Notes: generated by a model from the letters alone, not told the origin. A stretch of DNA of 64,000 bases from Mucilaginibacter achroorhodeus (GCF_007846095.1 NZ_VOEI01000001.1:558001-622000); one strand, 5' to 3'; shown: positions 16,502-25,450, numbered from the stretch's first letter. A program made the numbers and translations.

Positions 16502-18997
16502 ATGAAAATTATTTATGCTGCCGCTCTCATTGGCAGTTTGGGCGCGTTTGCCCTAAACGCATCTGCACAGCAAGCTGCACCAAAGCAGGATGACCCTGCA
16601 TTAAAAATTTACCGGGAAACGCCTACCAAATACAGCGACCTTGTACACACCAAGCTTGACGTGCGTTTTGATTACAAAAAGCGCTACATGTACGGCAAAG
16701 AATGGGTTACCTTAAAACCGCACTTCTATCCTACCGATTCATTATCGCTTGATGCAAAGGGCATGGACCTTAAAACCATTGCCATAGTAAAGAATGGTAA
16801 GAACGTGCCGTTAAAATTTACCTATGATAGCATGGTGGTTAAGATAAAGCTTGACCGCACCTACCGCAATAATGAGAGTTACACCGTTTATATAGATTAC
16901 ACTGCCAAACCTAACGAACTTAAAGTACAAGGCAGCGCGGCAATAACCGATGCCAAAGGTTTATATTTTATTAATCCAGACGGTACCGAGAAAGACAAAC
17001 CAACACAGATATGGACACAGGGCGAAACCGAAGGTTCGTCCGTTTGGTTCCCAACAATCGATAAACCCAACCAAAAAACTACTGATGAGATCAGCATGAC
17101 GGTGCCGGCCAAGTACGTTACTTTATCAAACGGTCGTCTGGCTTCGCAAAAGGTTAACGGAGACGGCACCCGTACCGATACCTGGAAGATGGAGTTGCCG
17201 CACTCGCCATATTTATTTATGATGGCTGTGGGTGATTTTAAGATCACTAAGGACACCTGGAAAGGTAAAGAGGTTAGCTACTATCTTGAACCTAAATATG
17301 CGCCTTATGCAAGGGATATTTTCGGCTTTACGCCGGAGGTAATAGATTTTTACTCAAAAACATTGGGGGTTGATTACCCATGGAATAAATATTCGCAAAT
17401 CGTAGTGCGCGATTATGTGAGCGGTGCAATGGAAAATACATCTGCAACCTTACATGGTGATTATGTGCAAGCTACTAAACGCGAATTGCTCGACGATTAC
17501 TATGGGCAAGGCCGCAGTACCATCGTTCACGAACTGTTCCACCAGTGGTTTGGAGATTACGTTACCGCCGAAAGCTGGAGCAACCTGACTGTTAACGAGT
17601 CATTCGCCGATTTCAGCGAAACCCTATGGGCCGAACACAAATATGGTAAAGATGCCGGTGATGCCCATATTCAGGACGATCGCGAAAACTACCTGAGCCA
17701 GCCAAACCTGCGCAGTAAAGATCTTGTACGTTTCCATTACCATGATAAAGAAGACATGTTTGATGCCGTTACCTACCAAAAAGGTGGCAGCATACTTTAC
17801 ATGCTGCGTAATTATTTAGGTAACGATGCTTTCTACAAAGGATTGAACATCTACCTTAAAACAAATGCCTTTAAAAACGGTGAGGCCCACCAACTGCGTT
17901 TAGCTTTGGAAGAAGCCAGTGGCCGCGATCTTACCTGGTTCTTTAATCAATGGTACTTTGGTGCCGGCAACCCTATTTTGGGCATTACTTATAAATGGGA
18001 TGATGCAAGCAAAACCGAAACCGTGGTATTAAACCAAAGCCAGGATGGCAACGTGTTCATACTGCCGTTGGCTATTGATGTTTATGCGGGTGGAAAAAAA
18101 GAACGTAAAACGTTCTGGATGCGCAACAAGGTTGATAGCCTGGTTTTCAAATCGGCTGTTAAGCCAAGCCTGGTTAACGTTGATGCAGACAAAATGCTGT
18201 TAGCTAAAAAAACCGACAACAAAACACTTGATGAGTTTGCTTTCCAGTACTTTAATGCGCCTTTATATTTAGACCGTTACGAAGCTATTAAAGCAGCTGC
18301 AAAATCACAAAACAGCAATGCAGCGGCCCGCAAAGTGATCATTGCCGCCCTTAATGATAAATATTGGGAATTGCAGATAGACGCTATTAAAGCTGCAGAC
18401 ATGAATAATGATGACGTGCGTAATGCAGCGCAACCTATTCTTGTAAAGTTGGCGCAAACTGATCCAAACAACTTGGTAAAAGCAGCTGCAATCACTGCTT
18501 TGGGTAAACTAAAAGCATCTGGTAACAGCAACTTGTTAAAACAAGCACTTAACAGCCAATCGTACGCTGTTGAAGGTGCTGCATTAAATGCACTTGCCCT
18601 TATCAATCCTGCCGAAGCAATGACCTTGGCTAAAACTTATGAGAAAGACAGCAATGGCGCGCTTAAACAATCAGTGCTTAACACCTACGCTATCAGCGGC
18701 AGCGATGAGCAATGGCCATTTGTTTACGAATCGTTCAAAAACGGTCAGCCTCAGTCGCAATTCAACATCATGAGGAACTATGCTGATATGATAGGCCGCC
18801 TTAAAAATCCGGCTAACGCCCAGCAAGGTGTAAACTCGATTATTGAATTTGGTAATAAATACAAAAAGTATGGTGTTGGTCCGCAAATAGCCACCATCCT
18901 AACCAACATTAAAGAGGCCCGCACTAAAGCAGGTGATACATCATCAAATGCAGCTATTGACAAAGGCGTAGCTGAATTGAACGCACCGGCTAACTAA
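16502..18997 (+). CDS. M1 family aminopeptidase, exported, with C-terminal HEAT-like region
   Basis: 831 residues with a signal peptide ending ALNASAQ. The M1 core shows GAMEN at about 308-312, the zinc motif HELFH (343-347) and the third ligand Glu in NLTVNESFADFSE. The substrate-binding beta domain (about 30-240) precedes it. The C-terminal third (about 560-825) is alpha-helical and Ala/Asn/Lys-rich, like HEAT repeats (AAARKVIIAALNDKYWELQI, NLVKAAAITALGKLKASG), as in other M1 enzymes of this type. It cleaves N-terminal residues from periplasmic peptides. Single-gene unit with a strong terminator. The start is fixed by the signal peptide. Confidence 0.95.
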   Translation: MKIIYAAALIGSLGAFALNASAQQAAPKQDDPALKIYRETPTKYSDLVHTKLDVRFDYKKRYMYGKEWVTLKPHFYPTDSLSLDAKGMDLKTIAIVKNGKNVPLKFTYDSMVVKIKLDRTYRNNESYTVYIDYTAKPNELKVQGSAAITDAKGLYFINPDGTEKDKPTQIWTQGETEGSSVWFPTIDKPNQKTTDEISMTVPAKYVTLSNGRLASQKVNGDGTRTDTWKMELPHSPYLFMMAVGDFKITKDTWKGKEVSYYLEPKYAPYARDIFGFTPEVIDFYSKTLGVDYPWNKYSQIVVRDYVSGAMENTSATLHGDYVQATKRELLDDYYGQGRSTIVHELFHQWFGDYVTAESWSNLTVNESFADFSETLWAEHKYGKDAGDAHIQDDRENYLSQPNLRSKDLVRFHYHDKEDMFDAVTYQKGGSILYMLRNYLGNDAFYKGLNIYLKTNAFKNGEAHQLRLALEEASGRDLTWFFNQWYFGAGNPILGITYKWDDASKTETVVLNQSQDGNVFILPLAIDVYAGGKKERKTFWMRNKVDSLVFKSAVKPSLVNVDADKMLLAKKTDNKTLDEFAFQYFNAPLYLDRYEAIKAAAKSQNSNAAARKVIIAALNDKYWELQIDAIKAADMNNDDVRNAAQPILVKLAQTDPNNLVKAAAITALGKLKASGNSNLLKQALNSQSYAVEGAALNALALINPAEAMTLAKTYEKDSNGALKQSVLNTYAISGSDEQWPFVYESFKNGQPQSQFNIMRNYADMIGRLKNPANAQQGVNSIIEFGNKYKKYGVGPQIATILTNIKEARTKAGDTSSNAAIDKGVAELNAPAN

Positions 18998-19018
18998 CAA
19001 TATCTTATTGTAATAATG

Positions 19019-19054
19019 ATAGCCGCTCCCCCCAAAAGGAGCGGCTATTGTTTT
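19019..19054 (+). terminator. M1 peptidase gene terminator
   Basis: ATAGCCGCTCC (19019-19029) pairs GGAGCGGCTAT (19038-19048), followed by a T-rich run. Confidence 0.88.
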
Positions 19055-19156
19055 ATCACAAATGTTAAAGTTTTCGCTTTAACATTTATACCAAGCAACA
19101 CATGCCAACAAATTTTCGTCTTGTTTATTATCTTAGTATTACGTAATTACCTTGTT

Positions 19157-19543
19157 ATGAAAAAGTTGTTCTTCCTGGTAGTATCTGTTTGTGTAGCCGG
19201 CATGGCATCGGCTCAAAAAGCTCCTGCAAATTCTGCTGATAATTTCTTCAACCAGCAGTTATCAAAGAATTTAAAGGCTGATAGCACCTTTCTAAAGAAG
19301 TTCCCGCAATTGAAGATGGACAGTCAAAATAATTTGGGCAACCTCAACAAAATGTATGCGGAAATTCCTCAGAACAAAACATTGCCATTACGAGCCAACA
19401 CTAACTATGGCCCTGCTGTTAAGGTGATCCCGTTCTACTCAAAAATGCCGGTGGTAAAGCTTAAGGGTAATTCAAAGATGCCTGTTATGGGTGCCGCTCC
19501 GCAACCGAAGAATAACCGCGACAGCGTGGTTGTGATCCCTTAA
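19157..19543 (+). CDS. Small exported hypothetical protein
   Basis: 128 residues from the ATG at 19157, chosen because it begins a clean signal peptide (MKKLFFLVVSVCVAGMASAQ); the frame is open further upstream to 19016, but that part crosses the previous terminator. The mature part is small, Asn/Lys/Pro-rich, with paired motifs VKVIPFYSKMPVVKLKGNSK and a tail NNRDSVVVIP. No known domain. Its stop overlaps the stop of the convergent cdaA by a few bases (TTAA shared), leaving no terminator between them. Function unknown; probably periplasmic. Confidence 0.7.
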   Translation: MKKLFFLVVSVCVAGMASAQKAPANSADNFFNQQLSKNLKADSTFLKKFPQLKMDSQNNLGNLNKMYAEIPQNKTLPLRANTNYGPAVKVIPFYSKMPVVKLKGNSKMPVMGAAPQPKNNRDSVVVIP

Positions 19544-20331
19544 AAATCTTTATTGAGTAGTTTCTCTAACTCGGCAAAACTAACATCCATCTTGATACGG
19601 CCTTGTTTGGCGTAAGAGATCTCGCCGGTTTCTTCTGATACGATGATAGCCGTTGCATCATTCGCCTCGGTAACGCCAATACCTGCACGGTGGCGCAAAC
19701 CAAATTGCGCTGGCAGGTCTGCCTTTTCAGTTACCGGTAGAATACAACTCGCCGACTTAATCTTGTTCTCTGAGATAACTACCGCTCCATCATGCAGCGG
19801 ACTGTTCTTTTGGAAAATACTTTCTAAAACCCTTTTCGATATTTTGGCATCCAAAACTTCGCAGCTGTTCTGGTAAAACTGTTCATCGTAATATTTAGCA
19901 AAAACGATCAACGCGCCAGTGCGGGTCTGTTTCATGCTTTTGCAGGCATCTATGATGGGTTTAATGCGGGCGTAGTTGTTCTTCTCAACATCGGCTTTGC
20001 CAAAAAAATACTTCCACCAGGTTTTGTTGCGCTGCAGCGATGCATTCTTACCAACCAACAGCAAAAACCGCCTCACTTCTTGCTGAAAAACGATAATTAT
20101 AGCGATAATGCCAACATCTGCAAATTTGCTGAGGATACCCGATAGCATCTGCATGTGCAAAGCATCTACAATGCGGTAAACGAGGTAAATAGTGATTAAA
20201 CCTATGAAGATGTTGGCAGCAATGGTACCCCTGATAAGATTATACAACTGATAGATGAGAAAAGCTACCAGCAATATATCCAGCACATCAAAAATGCCAA
20301 ATTTTGGAAAGTTGAGTTCAGGGAAATGCAT
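19540..20331 (-). CDS. cdaA: Diadenylate cyclase CdaA
   Basis: 263 residues with three N-terminal transmembrane helices (about 13-31, 37-56, 68-85) and a DisA_N/DAC catalytic domain (about 120-235). The two catalytic motifs are intact: DGA at 181-183 (NSPLHDGAVVISENK) and RHR at 213-215 (GLRHRAGIGV). It condenses two ATP into cyclic di-AMP, the messenger linked to osmotic and cell-wall control. The usual Bacteroidota neighbour folP is not adjacent here, and no CdaR regulator is present. Its 3' end overlaps the convergent small exported gene. Confidence 0.95.
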   Translation of the reverse strand: MHFPELNFPKFGIFDVLDILLVAFLIYQLYNLIRGTIAANIFIGLITIYLVYRIVDALHMQMLSGILSKFADVGIIAIIIVFQQEVRRFLLLVGKNASLQRNKTWWKYFFGKADVEKNNYARIKPIIDACKSMKQTRTGALIVFAKYYDEQFYQNSCEVLDAKISKRVLESIFQKNSPLHDGAVVISENKIKSASCILPVTEKADLPAQFGLRHRAGIGVTEANDATAIIVSEETGEISYAKQGRIKMDVSFAELEKLLNKDF

Positions 20332-20483
20332 ATCACGAAGTTAATAATTGTTTTGAACCATGGTTAAAGGATTTGAGGATTAATGAGGTTATTGCCTCAC
20401 TGCCAAGATGGGCTTCTTGAGCCATCCATCCCTGTAAAAGCCTTAAAGTATATCATGGCCACCCTTAAAGATTGCCGCGCAAC

Positions 20484-20550
20484 CCACAATGACACTTTCG
20501 CTAACAGACAGATAGATTCTTCGCTCTCGCTCAGAATGACAGGTCTACTT
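20484..20550. repeat. REP-like spacer fragment
   Basis: Contains ACAATGACACTTTCGCTAAC and AGATTCTTCGCTCTCGCTCA then GAATGACA, the common GTCATTCTGAGCGAGCGAAGAATCT repeat in reverse. The 237-bp spacer between cdaA and the prenyl synthase gene holds nothing else recognisable. Confidence 0.5.
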
Positions 20551-20568
20551 TGATTCAAGCCTTCAAAC

Positions 20569-21540
20569 TTACTTATTCCTTTCCGTAGTGTACCTTACCA
20601 ATTGCTCTAACCCGGTGCGGGCCTCGGATGGTGGAAAGGTGTTCAGGATATCAAAAGCTTCTTGCTGGTATTTTTCCATTTGGGTTTGGGCGTATTGCAG
20701 GCCGCCGTTGCTTTTAACAAAACTGATGATCTCGGCTATTTTCTTGGGGTCATCGTTATGGTTTTTGACCACGCCTATCATGCGTTTCTTTTCGGCACCT
20801 CCTGCACTGTTTAGCACATAAATAAGCGGAAGGGTAACCTTTTTCTCTTTGATATCTATACCTAAAGGTTTGCCTACATCATCAGTTCCAAAATCAAACA
20901 TATCATCTTTGATCTGGAAGGCTATACCTATCTTTTCGCCGAACAGGCGCATTTTTTCAACGATGACTTCATCAGCACCGGCAGAAGCGGCCCCACAAGC
21001 ACAGCAAGAGGCAATCAGCGAAGCGGTTTTTTGCCTTATAACTTCGTAATAAACATCTTCGCTTACATCCATGCGGCGAACCTTCTCCACTTGCAACAAC
21101 TCTCCCTCGCTCATTTGCTTTACGGCTTCAGAAACGATCTTTAGCAAACCAAAATCGCCATTATCAACAGAAAGCAGCAAGCCCTTGCTCAGCAGGTAAT
21201 CGCCAACCAAAACGGCAATCTTGTTTTTCCAAAGGGCGTTGATAGAGAAAAAACCACGGCGTTGATATGAGTTATCAACCACATCATCATGCACCAGGGT
21301 GGCAGTGTGTAACAGTTCTACAAGCGCGGCACCGCGATGCGTAGATTCATTTATGCCGCCACAAATGCTGGCTGAGAAGAAAACAAACATTGGCCTTATC
21401 TGCTTTCCCTTGCGCTTAACAATGTAATGCGTAATACGATCAAGCAGCGGAACAGAACTTTGCATTGAGGCTTTAAACTTTCCCTCAAAAACATCAATTT
21501 CTGCAGCAATGGGTTTCTTAATTTCGTTGATGTTTAGCAT
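20569..21540 (-). CDS. Polyprenyl (trans-isoprenyl) diphosphate synthase
   Basis: 323 residues. First aspartate-rich motif HDDVVDNSYQRRG with Asp85, Asp86 and Asp89; second motif KDDMFDFGTDDVGKP; also the KRKGKQIRPMFVFFSASICG region. The length and small residues before the first motif suggest a long-chain product (octaprenyl or similar) for menaquinone side chains, the quinone of Bacteroidota, but chain length cannot be fixed by eye. Its promoter TATGTTTG is 29 bases upstream. Cytoplasmic, Mg-dependent. Confidence 0.93.
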   Translation of the reverse strand: MLNINEIKKPIAAEIDVFEGKFKASMQSSVPLLDRITHYIVKRKGKQIRPMFVFFSASICGGINESTHRGAALVELLHTATLVHDDVVDNSYQRRGFFSINALWKNKIAVLVGDYLLSKGLLLSVDNGDFGLLKIVSEAVKQMSEGELLQVEKVRRMDVSEDVYYEVIRQKTASLIASCCACGAASAGADEVIVEKMRLFGEKIGIAFQIKDDMFDFGTDDVGKPLGIDIKEKKVTLPLIYVLNSAGGAEKKRMIGVVKNHNDDPKKIAEIISFVKSNGGLQYAQTQMEKYQQEAFDILNTFPPSEARTGLEQLVRYTTERNK

Positions 21541-21569
21541 GCAAACAGGCCAGCCTTTTATTCAGGAGG

Positions 21570-21603
21570 CAAACATAAGGTTTATAAGATATATATGTAC
21601 AAA
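21570..21603 (-). promoter_or_regulatory. Prenyl synthase gene promoter
   Basis: Minus-strand TATGTTTG (plus 21570-21577) and TTTG (plus 21600-21603) separated by 22 bases. Confidence 0.7.
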
Positions 21604-21712
21604 CATCAGATTTTTTTTAGTGTGGCGTTAAACCATTTGCGGGTAAGCTACTCTATTATATCAGTTAGTAATAACAGCATAAGTTTAGTTTTTGTGAGTT
21701 AAAGTTTTCGTG

Positions 21713-21746
21713 AAAAGCGGGACCCCAAAAAGGTTCCGCTTTTTTG
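21713..21746 (+). terminator. Orphan terminator upstream of tRNA-Ser
   Basis: AAAAGCGGGACC (21713-21724) pairs GGTTCCGCTTTT (21732-21743) and is followed by T. No annotated plus-strand gene precedes it; a 35-codon frame (21595-21702) ends 10 bases before it. Confidence 0.75.
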
Positions 21747-21757
21747 TTATAATATTT

Positions 21758-21765
21758 TACCTTTG
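21758..21765 (+). promoter_or_regulatory. tRNA-Ser -7 box
   Basis: TACCTTTG matches TAnnTTTG 16 bases before the mature tRNA end; no well-placed -33 TTTG was found, because the spacer upstream is occupied by a terminator hairpin. Confidence 0.6.
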
Positions 21766-21781
21766 CAATCCTTATAAAAAC

Positions 21782-21872
21782 GGAGAGGTGTCTGAGTGGT
21801 CGAAAGAGCACGCCTGGAAAGTGTGTATACGTCAAAAGCGTATCGAGGGTTCGAATCCCTCCCTCTCCGCCA
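21782..21872 (+). tRNA. tRNA-Ser (GGA)
   Basis: Class II tRNA with a long variable arm (GTATACG...CGTATC region). Acceptor GGAGAGG (21782-21788) pairs CCTCTCC (21862-21868), discriminator G at 21869, and CCA is encoded at 21870-21872. Anticodon GGA at 21816-21818 in the CTGGAAA loop. T arm has GGTTCGAATCC. Confidence 0.97.
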
Positions 21873-21887
21873 GGTAGAATATAAAAT

Positions 21888-21922
21888 ATCAAAAGGCTTT
21901 ACATCAACATGTAAGGCCTTTT
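21888..21922 (+). terminator. tRNA-Ser terminator
   Basis: AAAAGGC...TTACAT pairs ATGTAA...GGCCTTTT across a short CAAC loop just after the tRNA. Confidence 0.75.
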
Positions 21923-22010
21923 GATCGGTATAAGTGATTGTGCTTTTTTAAAATAATATTATTTAACAATAGCAGGATAAGTTTGGTCCTGAAACCTGCC
22001 CGTAAAACAT

Positions 22011-23552
22011 CTACTTTTTAAGTGTATTTAAATAGATGATTAAGCCGTAGGTAGCGGCTTTCCATTTCTTATCCAGTTCAGGCGGTGCCGCACCCGGGCT
22101 TTGTGCAAAGTTTCCTGCTATTATATCAACGTCTCCATCGCCGTCTATGTCGGCTTTTTCAAGCGTTAAACTTTTTAATGGCACGTCACTTTTTAGGTTG
22201 TAAGCTTTAAAATTGTATTTGGCGCTATTCATGTTTTCAAGATAAACGAAAGATTCATCTACCAATGGTCCCATATCAGGAAAAAACGCGCTTGCGGCCA
22301 GGTCGATATCGCCATCTTTGTCAAAGTCCTCGGCCAGCACGCGTGTTACGCCATATATAGGATAAAAGAACTTTTCTGCAAATACACTGTTGCCCTCGTT
22401 GATATTTATCCTAACGCCATGGTAAGGCTTCAATATGTTTGAGTAATCGGCATTATCACCATGTACAGTTATAATGTCGGTAAGGCCATCACGGTTATAA
22501 TCTGTAAGTACCATATCGGTAGTACCATAGTTTGGCGGGAAACGTAGCACTCGTTTAGCTTTGAATTTTAGATTATCCGTTTGATAGAAAATGTAAACAC
22601 TTTCATCACCCTGGGAGAACATAGCAACAATATCCTTCTTGCCGTCGCCATTCATATCCTGCACATAACATTTAATAGCTCCCGCCTGTGGCAGCAATAC
22701 ATCCTCCTTGTACTTTCCCTTTTTGTCTTTTTTAAACAACGATAGTGACCCTAACTTGTTACCAAAATTACATACTACGATCTCAGGCGTGCCATCGTTA
22801 TTAAGATCTTCTACCGCGGTATTTACCGGCCTGTGTAATGCACCAGCCAACACTGAAGATCCGTCATTCTTTGTGATCTGCCCGGTACTTAACTCTGTAG
22901 GATAAAGCTTTCCAATCTGGGTGAAATAAACATCGCCCTTATAAAAACTAAAATCAACAACCGGGCTTTTGGTTGGGATAATATCAACCACACCAATACG
23001 CGGTTGCCAGGTTAAAACCTTGTTATAGTAGCTGCCTATCCATAACTTCTTTGTATCCTTATCATACTTTAAACCTGTTATCAAGGATGGTAGCTGCTCG
23101 TCTACCTGCACATCGTTCCTTACAAATTGCGTTAGTTTACTATCCCTGGTTAAACGGCTTCTATCTAATGGAATTGAATCCGGAGCGTTTTTAAGAATGT
23201 AATTTTTTAGCTGGTCCCATTGTTTATCTGTCAACATTGGATTTTCAGGGATAATGCCATTTTTGTTAACTATCTTCCGTTCCTCTTCAGAAAGGCCTTT
23301 TAATGGGTCATAATTTGGATAGATTATCCCCATTCTGCTGGCCATAACAGGTAGCACGTGCAATTGCCATATGTTTTTTGTAAGACTTGCCGGGTTAGGT
23401 AACATATGGCAAATGGCGCAATAGGTTGTAAACAGCCCTTTTCCATCATCTTTGATGGTAACACTTTTTTTAACGGTAAACGAATTGAAGCCTACTAAAG
23501 CTACACCTAAATACAAACTACTGAATAAAACTTTCGTTAGCCTACCACCCAT
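22011..23552 (-). CDS. Exported monohaem cytochrome c fused to FG-GAP/VCBS propeller
   Basis: 513 residues. N-terminal signal or anchor (VLFSSLYLGVALVGF, about 8-22), then a c-type haem site CAICH (Cys45, Cys48, His49) in GKGLFTTYCAICHMLPNP; a likely distal Met sits in ENPMLTDKQWDQLKNYIL (about 100-118), the usual cytochrome c end helix. The rest (about 150-510) is a repeat propeller with calcium-type loops DLNNDGTPEIV, DMNGDGKKDIV, DYNRDGLTDII, DFDKDGDIDLA and DIDGDGDVDII. Exported; role unknown, perhaps electron transfer coupled to a surface-binding propeller. Single-gene unit. Confidence 0.88.
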   Translation of the reverse strand: MGGRLTKVLFSSLYLGVALVGFNSFTVKKSVTIKDDGKGLFTTYCAICHMLPNPASLTKNIWQLHVLPVMASRMGIIYPNYDPLKGLSEEERKIVNKNGIIPENPMLTDKQWDQLKNYILKNAPDSIPLDRSRLTRDSKLTQFVRNDVQVDEQLPSLITGLKYDKDTKKLWIGSYYNKVLTWQPRIGVVDIIPTKSPVVDFSFYKGDVYFTQIGKLYPTELSTGQITKNDGSSVLAGALHRPVNTAVEDLNNDGTPEIVVCNFGNKLGSLSLFKKDKKGKYKEDVLLPQAGAIKCYVQDMNGDGKKDIVAMFSQGDESVYIFYQTDNLKFKAKRVLRFPPNYGTTDMVLTDYNRDGLTDIITVHGDNADYSNILKPYHGVRININEGNSVFAEKFFYPIYGVTRVLAEDFDKDGDIDLAASAFFPDMGPLVDESFVYLENMNSAKYNFKAYNLKSDVPLKSLTLEKADIDGDGDVDIIAGNFAQSPGAAPPELDKKWKAATYGLIIYLNTLKK

Positions 23553-23699
23553 CGCGCGCTTATTGTTAATTTTAAAGAAATATGACTCAACTGGAAAGGT
23601 ACTACCAAAAATTCCTTCAAAATTGATGTAATAAAGAAATTACTTGATCTAAATGCCCGAAGAAAGCGTTTGATAATATTGAAAGGCTGATGCAACGCA

Positions 23700-23738
23700 A
23701 ACTCAAAGCTTGTACTATTAGTTTTAAAGCTTTGAGTT
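23700..23738. repeat. 12-bp perfect inverted repeat
   Basis: AACTCAAAGCTT (23700-23711) and AAGCTTTGAGTT (23727-23738) with a 15-base loop, in the 316-bp divergent spacer before ohrR. No T-run follows, so it is not an obvious terminator. Nothing coding was seen in this spacer. Confidence 0.75.
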
Positions 23739-23857
23739 GCTCAGATATCTCTCTTTAATTTCTTATTAGCTAATAAACAGCTTGAGCATTGGGTTACGTG
23801 GATGGCTGAAAGCGTTTGCATTGCCGTAAATAGAAAAGCCATATCCATAAATATTTT

Positions 23858-23892
23858 ACAAAATTATATTGTGCAAAACATTTATAGATTTG
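23858..23892 (+). promoter_or_regulatory. ohrR promoter with candidate OhrR operator
   Basis: ACAAAATTATATTGT (23858-23872) is palindromic apart from one pair and resembles the ACAATT/AATTGT type OhrR sites known from Bacillus. TAGATTTG (23885-23892) is a perfect -7 box. The operator would cover the -33 region, giving autorepression. Confidence 0.6.
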
Positions 23893-23907
23893 CATCGTTA
23901 TAACACC

Positions 23908-24327
23908 GTGGAAGATTTATTAAAGCTCGAAAATCAGATCTGTTTCCCTGCGTATGCTTTTTCCAGAAACCTGACAAATTTGTACAGGCCGCTGCTGGCC
24001 AAATTAGATATTACCTATCCGCAATACCTGGTGCTGATGGTATTGTGGGAACATAAAACGCAAACCGTAAACCAGTTAGGAGAAAAGTTATACCTCGATA
24101 CTGGCACCCTTACCCCGTTATTGAAAAGATTAGAGCAGAAAGGACTTGTAAACCGAATAAGGGGCACACAGGACGAGCGTATTGTCATGATTTCTTTGAC
24201 AACCGCAGGCAGCCAATTGAAAGAAGAAGCAAAGCATATCCCAATGGAGTTAGTGAAATGCGCAAATGTTTCTATTGATGAACTCTTGCAACTACGCACT
24301 CTTTTAAATAAAGTTTTAGGCAAATAA
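23908..24327 (+). CDS. ohrR: Organic hydroperoxide sensor, MarR family
   Basis: 139 residues from GTG at 23908. The open frame extends to a TTG at 23869, but that stretch contains the operator and -7 box, so the GTG is preferred. Signature OhrR N-terminus LENQICFPAYAFSRNLTNLYRPLLAKLDITYPQYLVL with reactive Cys12; winged-helix core (NQLGEKLYLDTGTLTPLLKR, then DERIVMISLT). A second Cys118 near the C-terminus suggests the two-Cys sensing type. Oxidised OhrR releases DNA and induces the peroxidase gene. It heads a five-gene unit; its stop overlaps the next ATG by one base. Confidence 0.93.
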   Translation: MEDLLKLENQICFPAYAFSRNLTNLYRPLLAKLDITYPQYLVLMVLWEHKTQTVNQLGEKLYLDTGTLTPLLKRLEQKGLVNRIRGTQDERIVMISLTTAGSQLKEEAKHIPMELVKCANVSIDELLQLRTLLNKVLGK

Positions 24328-24728
24328 TGCGCACTACCAAAATACAGAATATAGCCCGCATAGTTCTGGGTACTTTCTTAACCTTTGCGGGTGTAAGTCA
24401 CCTTACCTTTAACCGTACGGAGTTTTTGGCGCAGGTACCTAAATGGTTGCCTATCAACCCGGACCTGACAGTCGTGTTATCCGGCATTGTAGAGATCAGC
24501 CTGGGTTTAGCGCTCATTTTTGCAGTAAAGTACAAAAAATGGGTTGGCATTACAGCAGCCATTTTCTTTATACTCATCTTCCCCGGCAATGTCTCTCAGT
24601 ATGTTAATAAAGTAAACGCATTCGGCCTCAATACTGATAACGCAAGGCTCATCAGACTCTTTTTTCAGCCGATCCTTATTCTATGGGCGCTTTGGAGCAC
24701 TAACGCGCTTAAAAACAAAAATCAATAA
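24327..24728 (+). CDS. DoxX-like membrane protein
   Basis: 133 residues, four transmembrane helices (about 9-27, 44-66, 70-88, 108-127). The pattern IARIVLGTFLTFAGVSHLTF and IVEISLGLALIFA fits the DoxX/DoxD-like family often found in thiol and oxidative stress operons of Bacteroidota. The ATG overlaps the ohrR stop (TAATG), so translation is coupled. Located in the inner membrane; activity in this family is poorly defined. The operon context suggests a role in redox protection. Confidence 0.85.
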   Translation: MRTTKIQNIARIVLGTFLTFAGVSHLTFNRTEFLAQVPKWLPINPDLTVVLSGIVEISLGLALIFAVKYKKWVGITAAIFFILIFPGNVSQYVNKVNAFGLNTDNARLIRLFFQPILILWALWSTNALKNKNQ

Positions 24729-24751
24729 CATATAACTTTAAAAAATCACCG

Positions 24752-25429
24752 ATGAAAATTCTATTTGTAGTTACCTCACACGATAAATTAGGCAATACAG
24801 GCCACAAAACAGGTTTTTGGGTTGAGGAATTTGCAGCACCTTATTACAAGTTTACAGATGCCGGTTACGAAGTGGTGGTAGCTACCCCAAAAGGCGGCCA
24901 GGCACCGATTGACCCCAACAGCGAAGCTCCTTCTGCACAAACCGAAGCTACCAAACGTTATTACAACGATGCGAAGGTGCAGGATATAATTGCCCACACC
25001 CATAAGCTTGATGAAATGAATGCATCTGATTTTGATGCGATATTTTACCCAGGTGGCCATGGCCCGCTATGGGATTTGGCTAACGATACGAAGTCGGCAC
25101 AACTGATCCTCGACTTTTATAACGCCGGAAAATTAGTGGGTGCAGTTTGCCATGCGCCGGGCGTTTTCAAAAATGTGAAATTTGAGAATGGCGAGTCATT
25201 TGTAAAAGGAAAAGATGTTACCGGGTTTACAAATACCGAAGAAGCGGCAGTAAAACTGACTGATGTTGTGCCATTCCTGGTTGAAGACGAACTGAAAAAC
25301 CTGGGCGGAAATTACAGTAAAACCGACGACTGGGGCGTACATGTGGTTGAAGACGGTTTATTGATAACCGGACAAAATCCTGCGTCATCAGAAGGTGTTG
25401 CAGAAAAGATGATCGCCCGTTTAAAATAA
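24752..25429 (+). CDS. DJ-1/PfpI superfamily protein (Hsp31/glyoxalase III-like)
   Basis: 225 residues. Class I glutamine-amidotransferase-like fold with nucleophile Cys133 followed by His134 in GAVCHAPGVF and a conserved Glu near 25-26 (GFWVEEFAAP). The long form with TDDWGVHVVEDGLLITGQNPAS at the C-terminus is that of the Hsp31/YDR533C-like group, which acts on methylglyoxal or as a chaperone. Third gene of the ohrR unit, 23 bases after the DoxX gene. Cytoplasmic. The reaction in this organism is inferred from family only. Confidence 0.92.
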   Translation: MKILFVVTSHDKLGNTGHKTGFWVEEFAAPYYKFTDAGYEVVVATPKGGQAPIDPNSEAPSAQTEATKRYYNDAKVQDIIAHTHKLDEMNASDFDAIFYPGGHGPLWDLANDTKSAQLILDFYNAGKLVGAVCHAPGVFKNVKFENGESFVKGKDVTGFTNTEEAAVKLTDVVPFLVEDELKNLGGNYSKTDDWGVHVVEDGLLITGQNPASSEGVAEKMIARLK

Positions 25430-25450
25430 TTATTTAAGAAGACCTAAAAA

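Noticed and set aside
21595..21702. 35-codon frame as a confirmed gene
   Set aside because: The start overlaps the promoter of the divergent gene and no ribosome signal or homology supports it; kept only as part of a finding.
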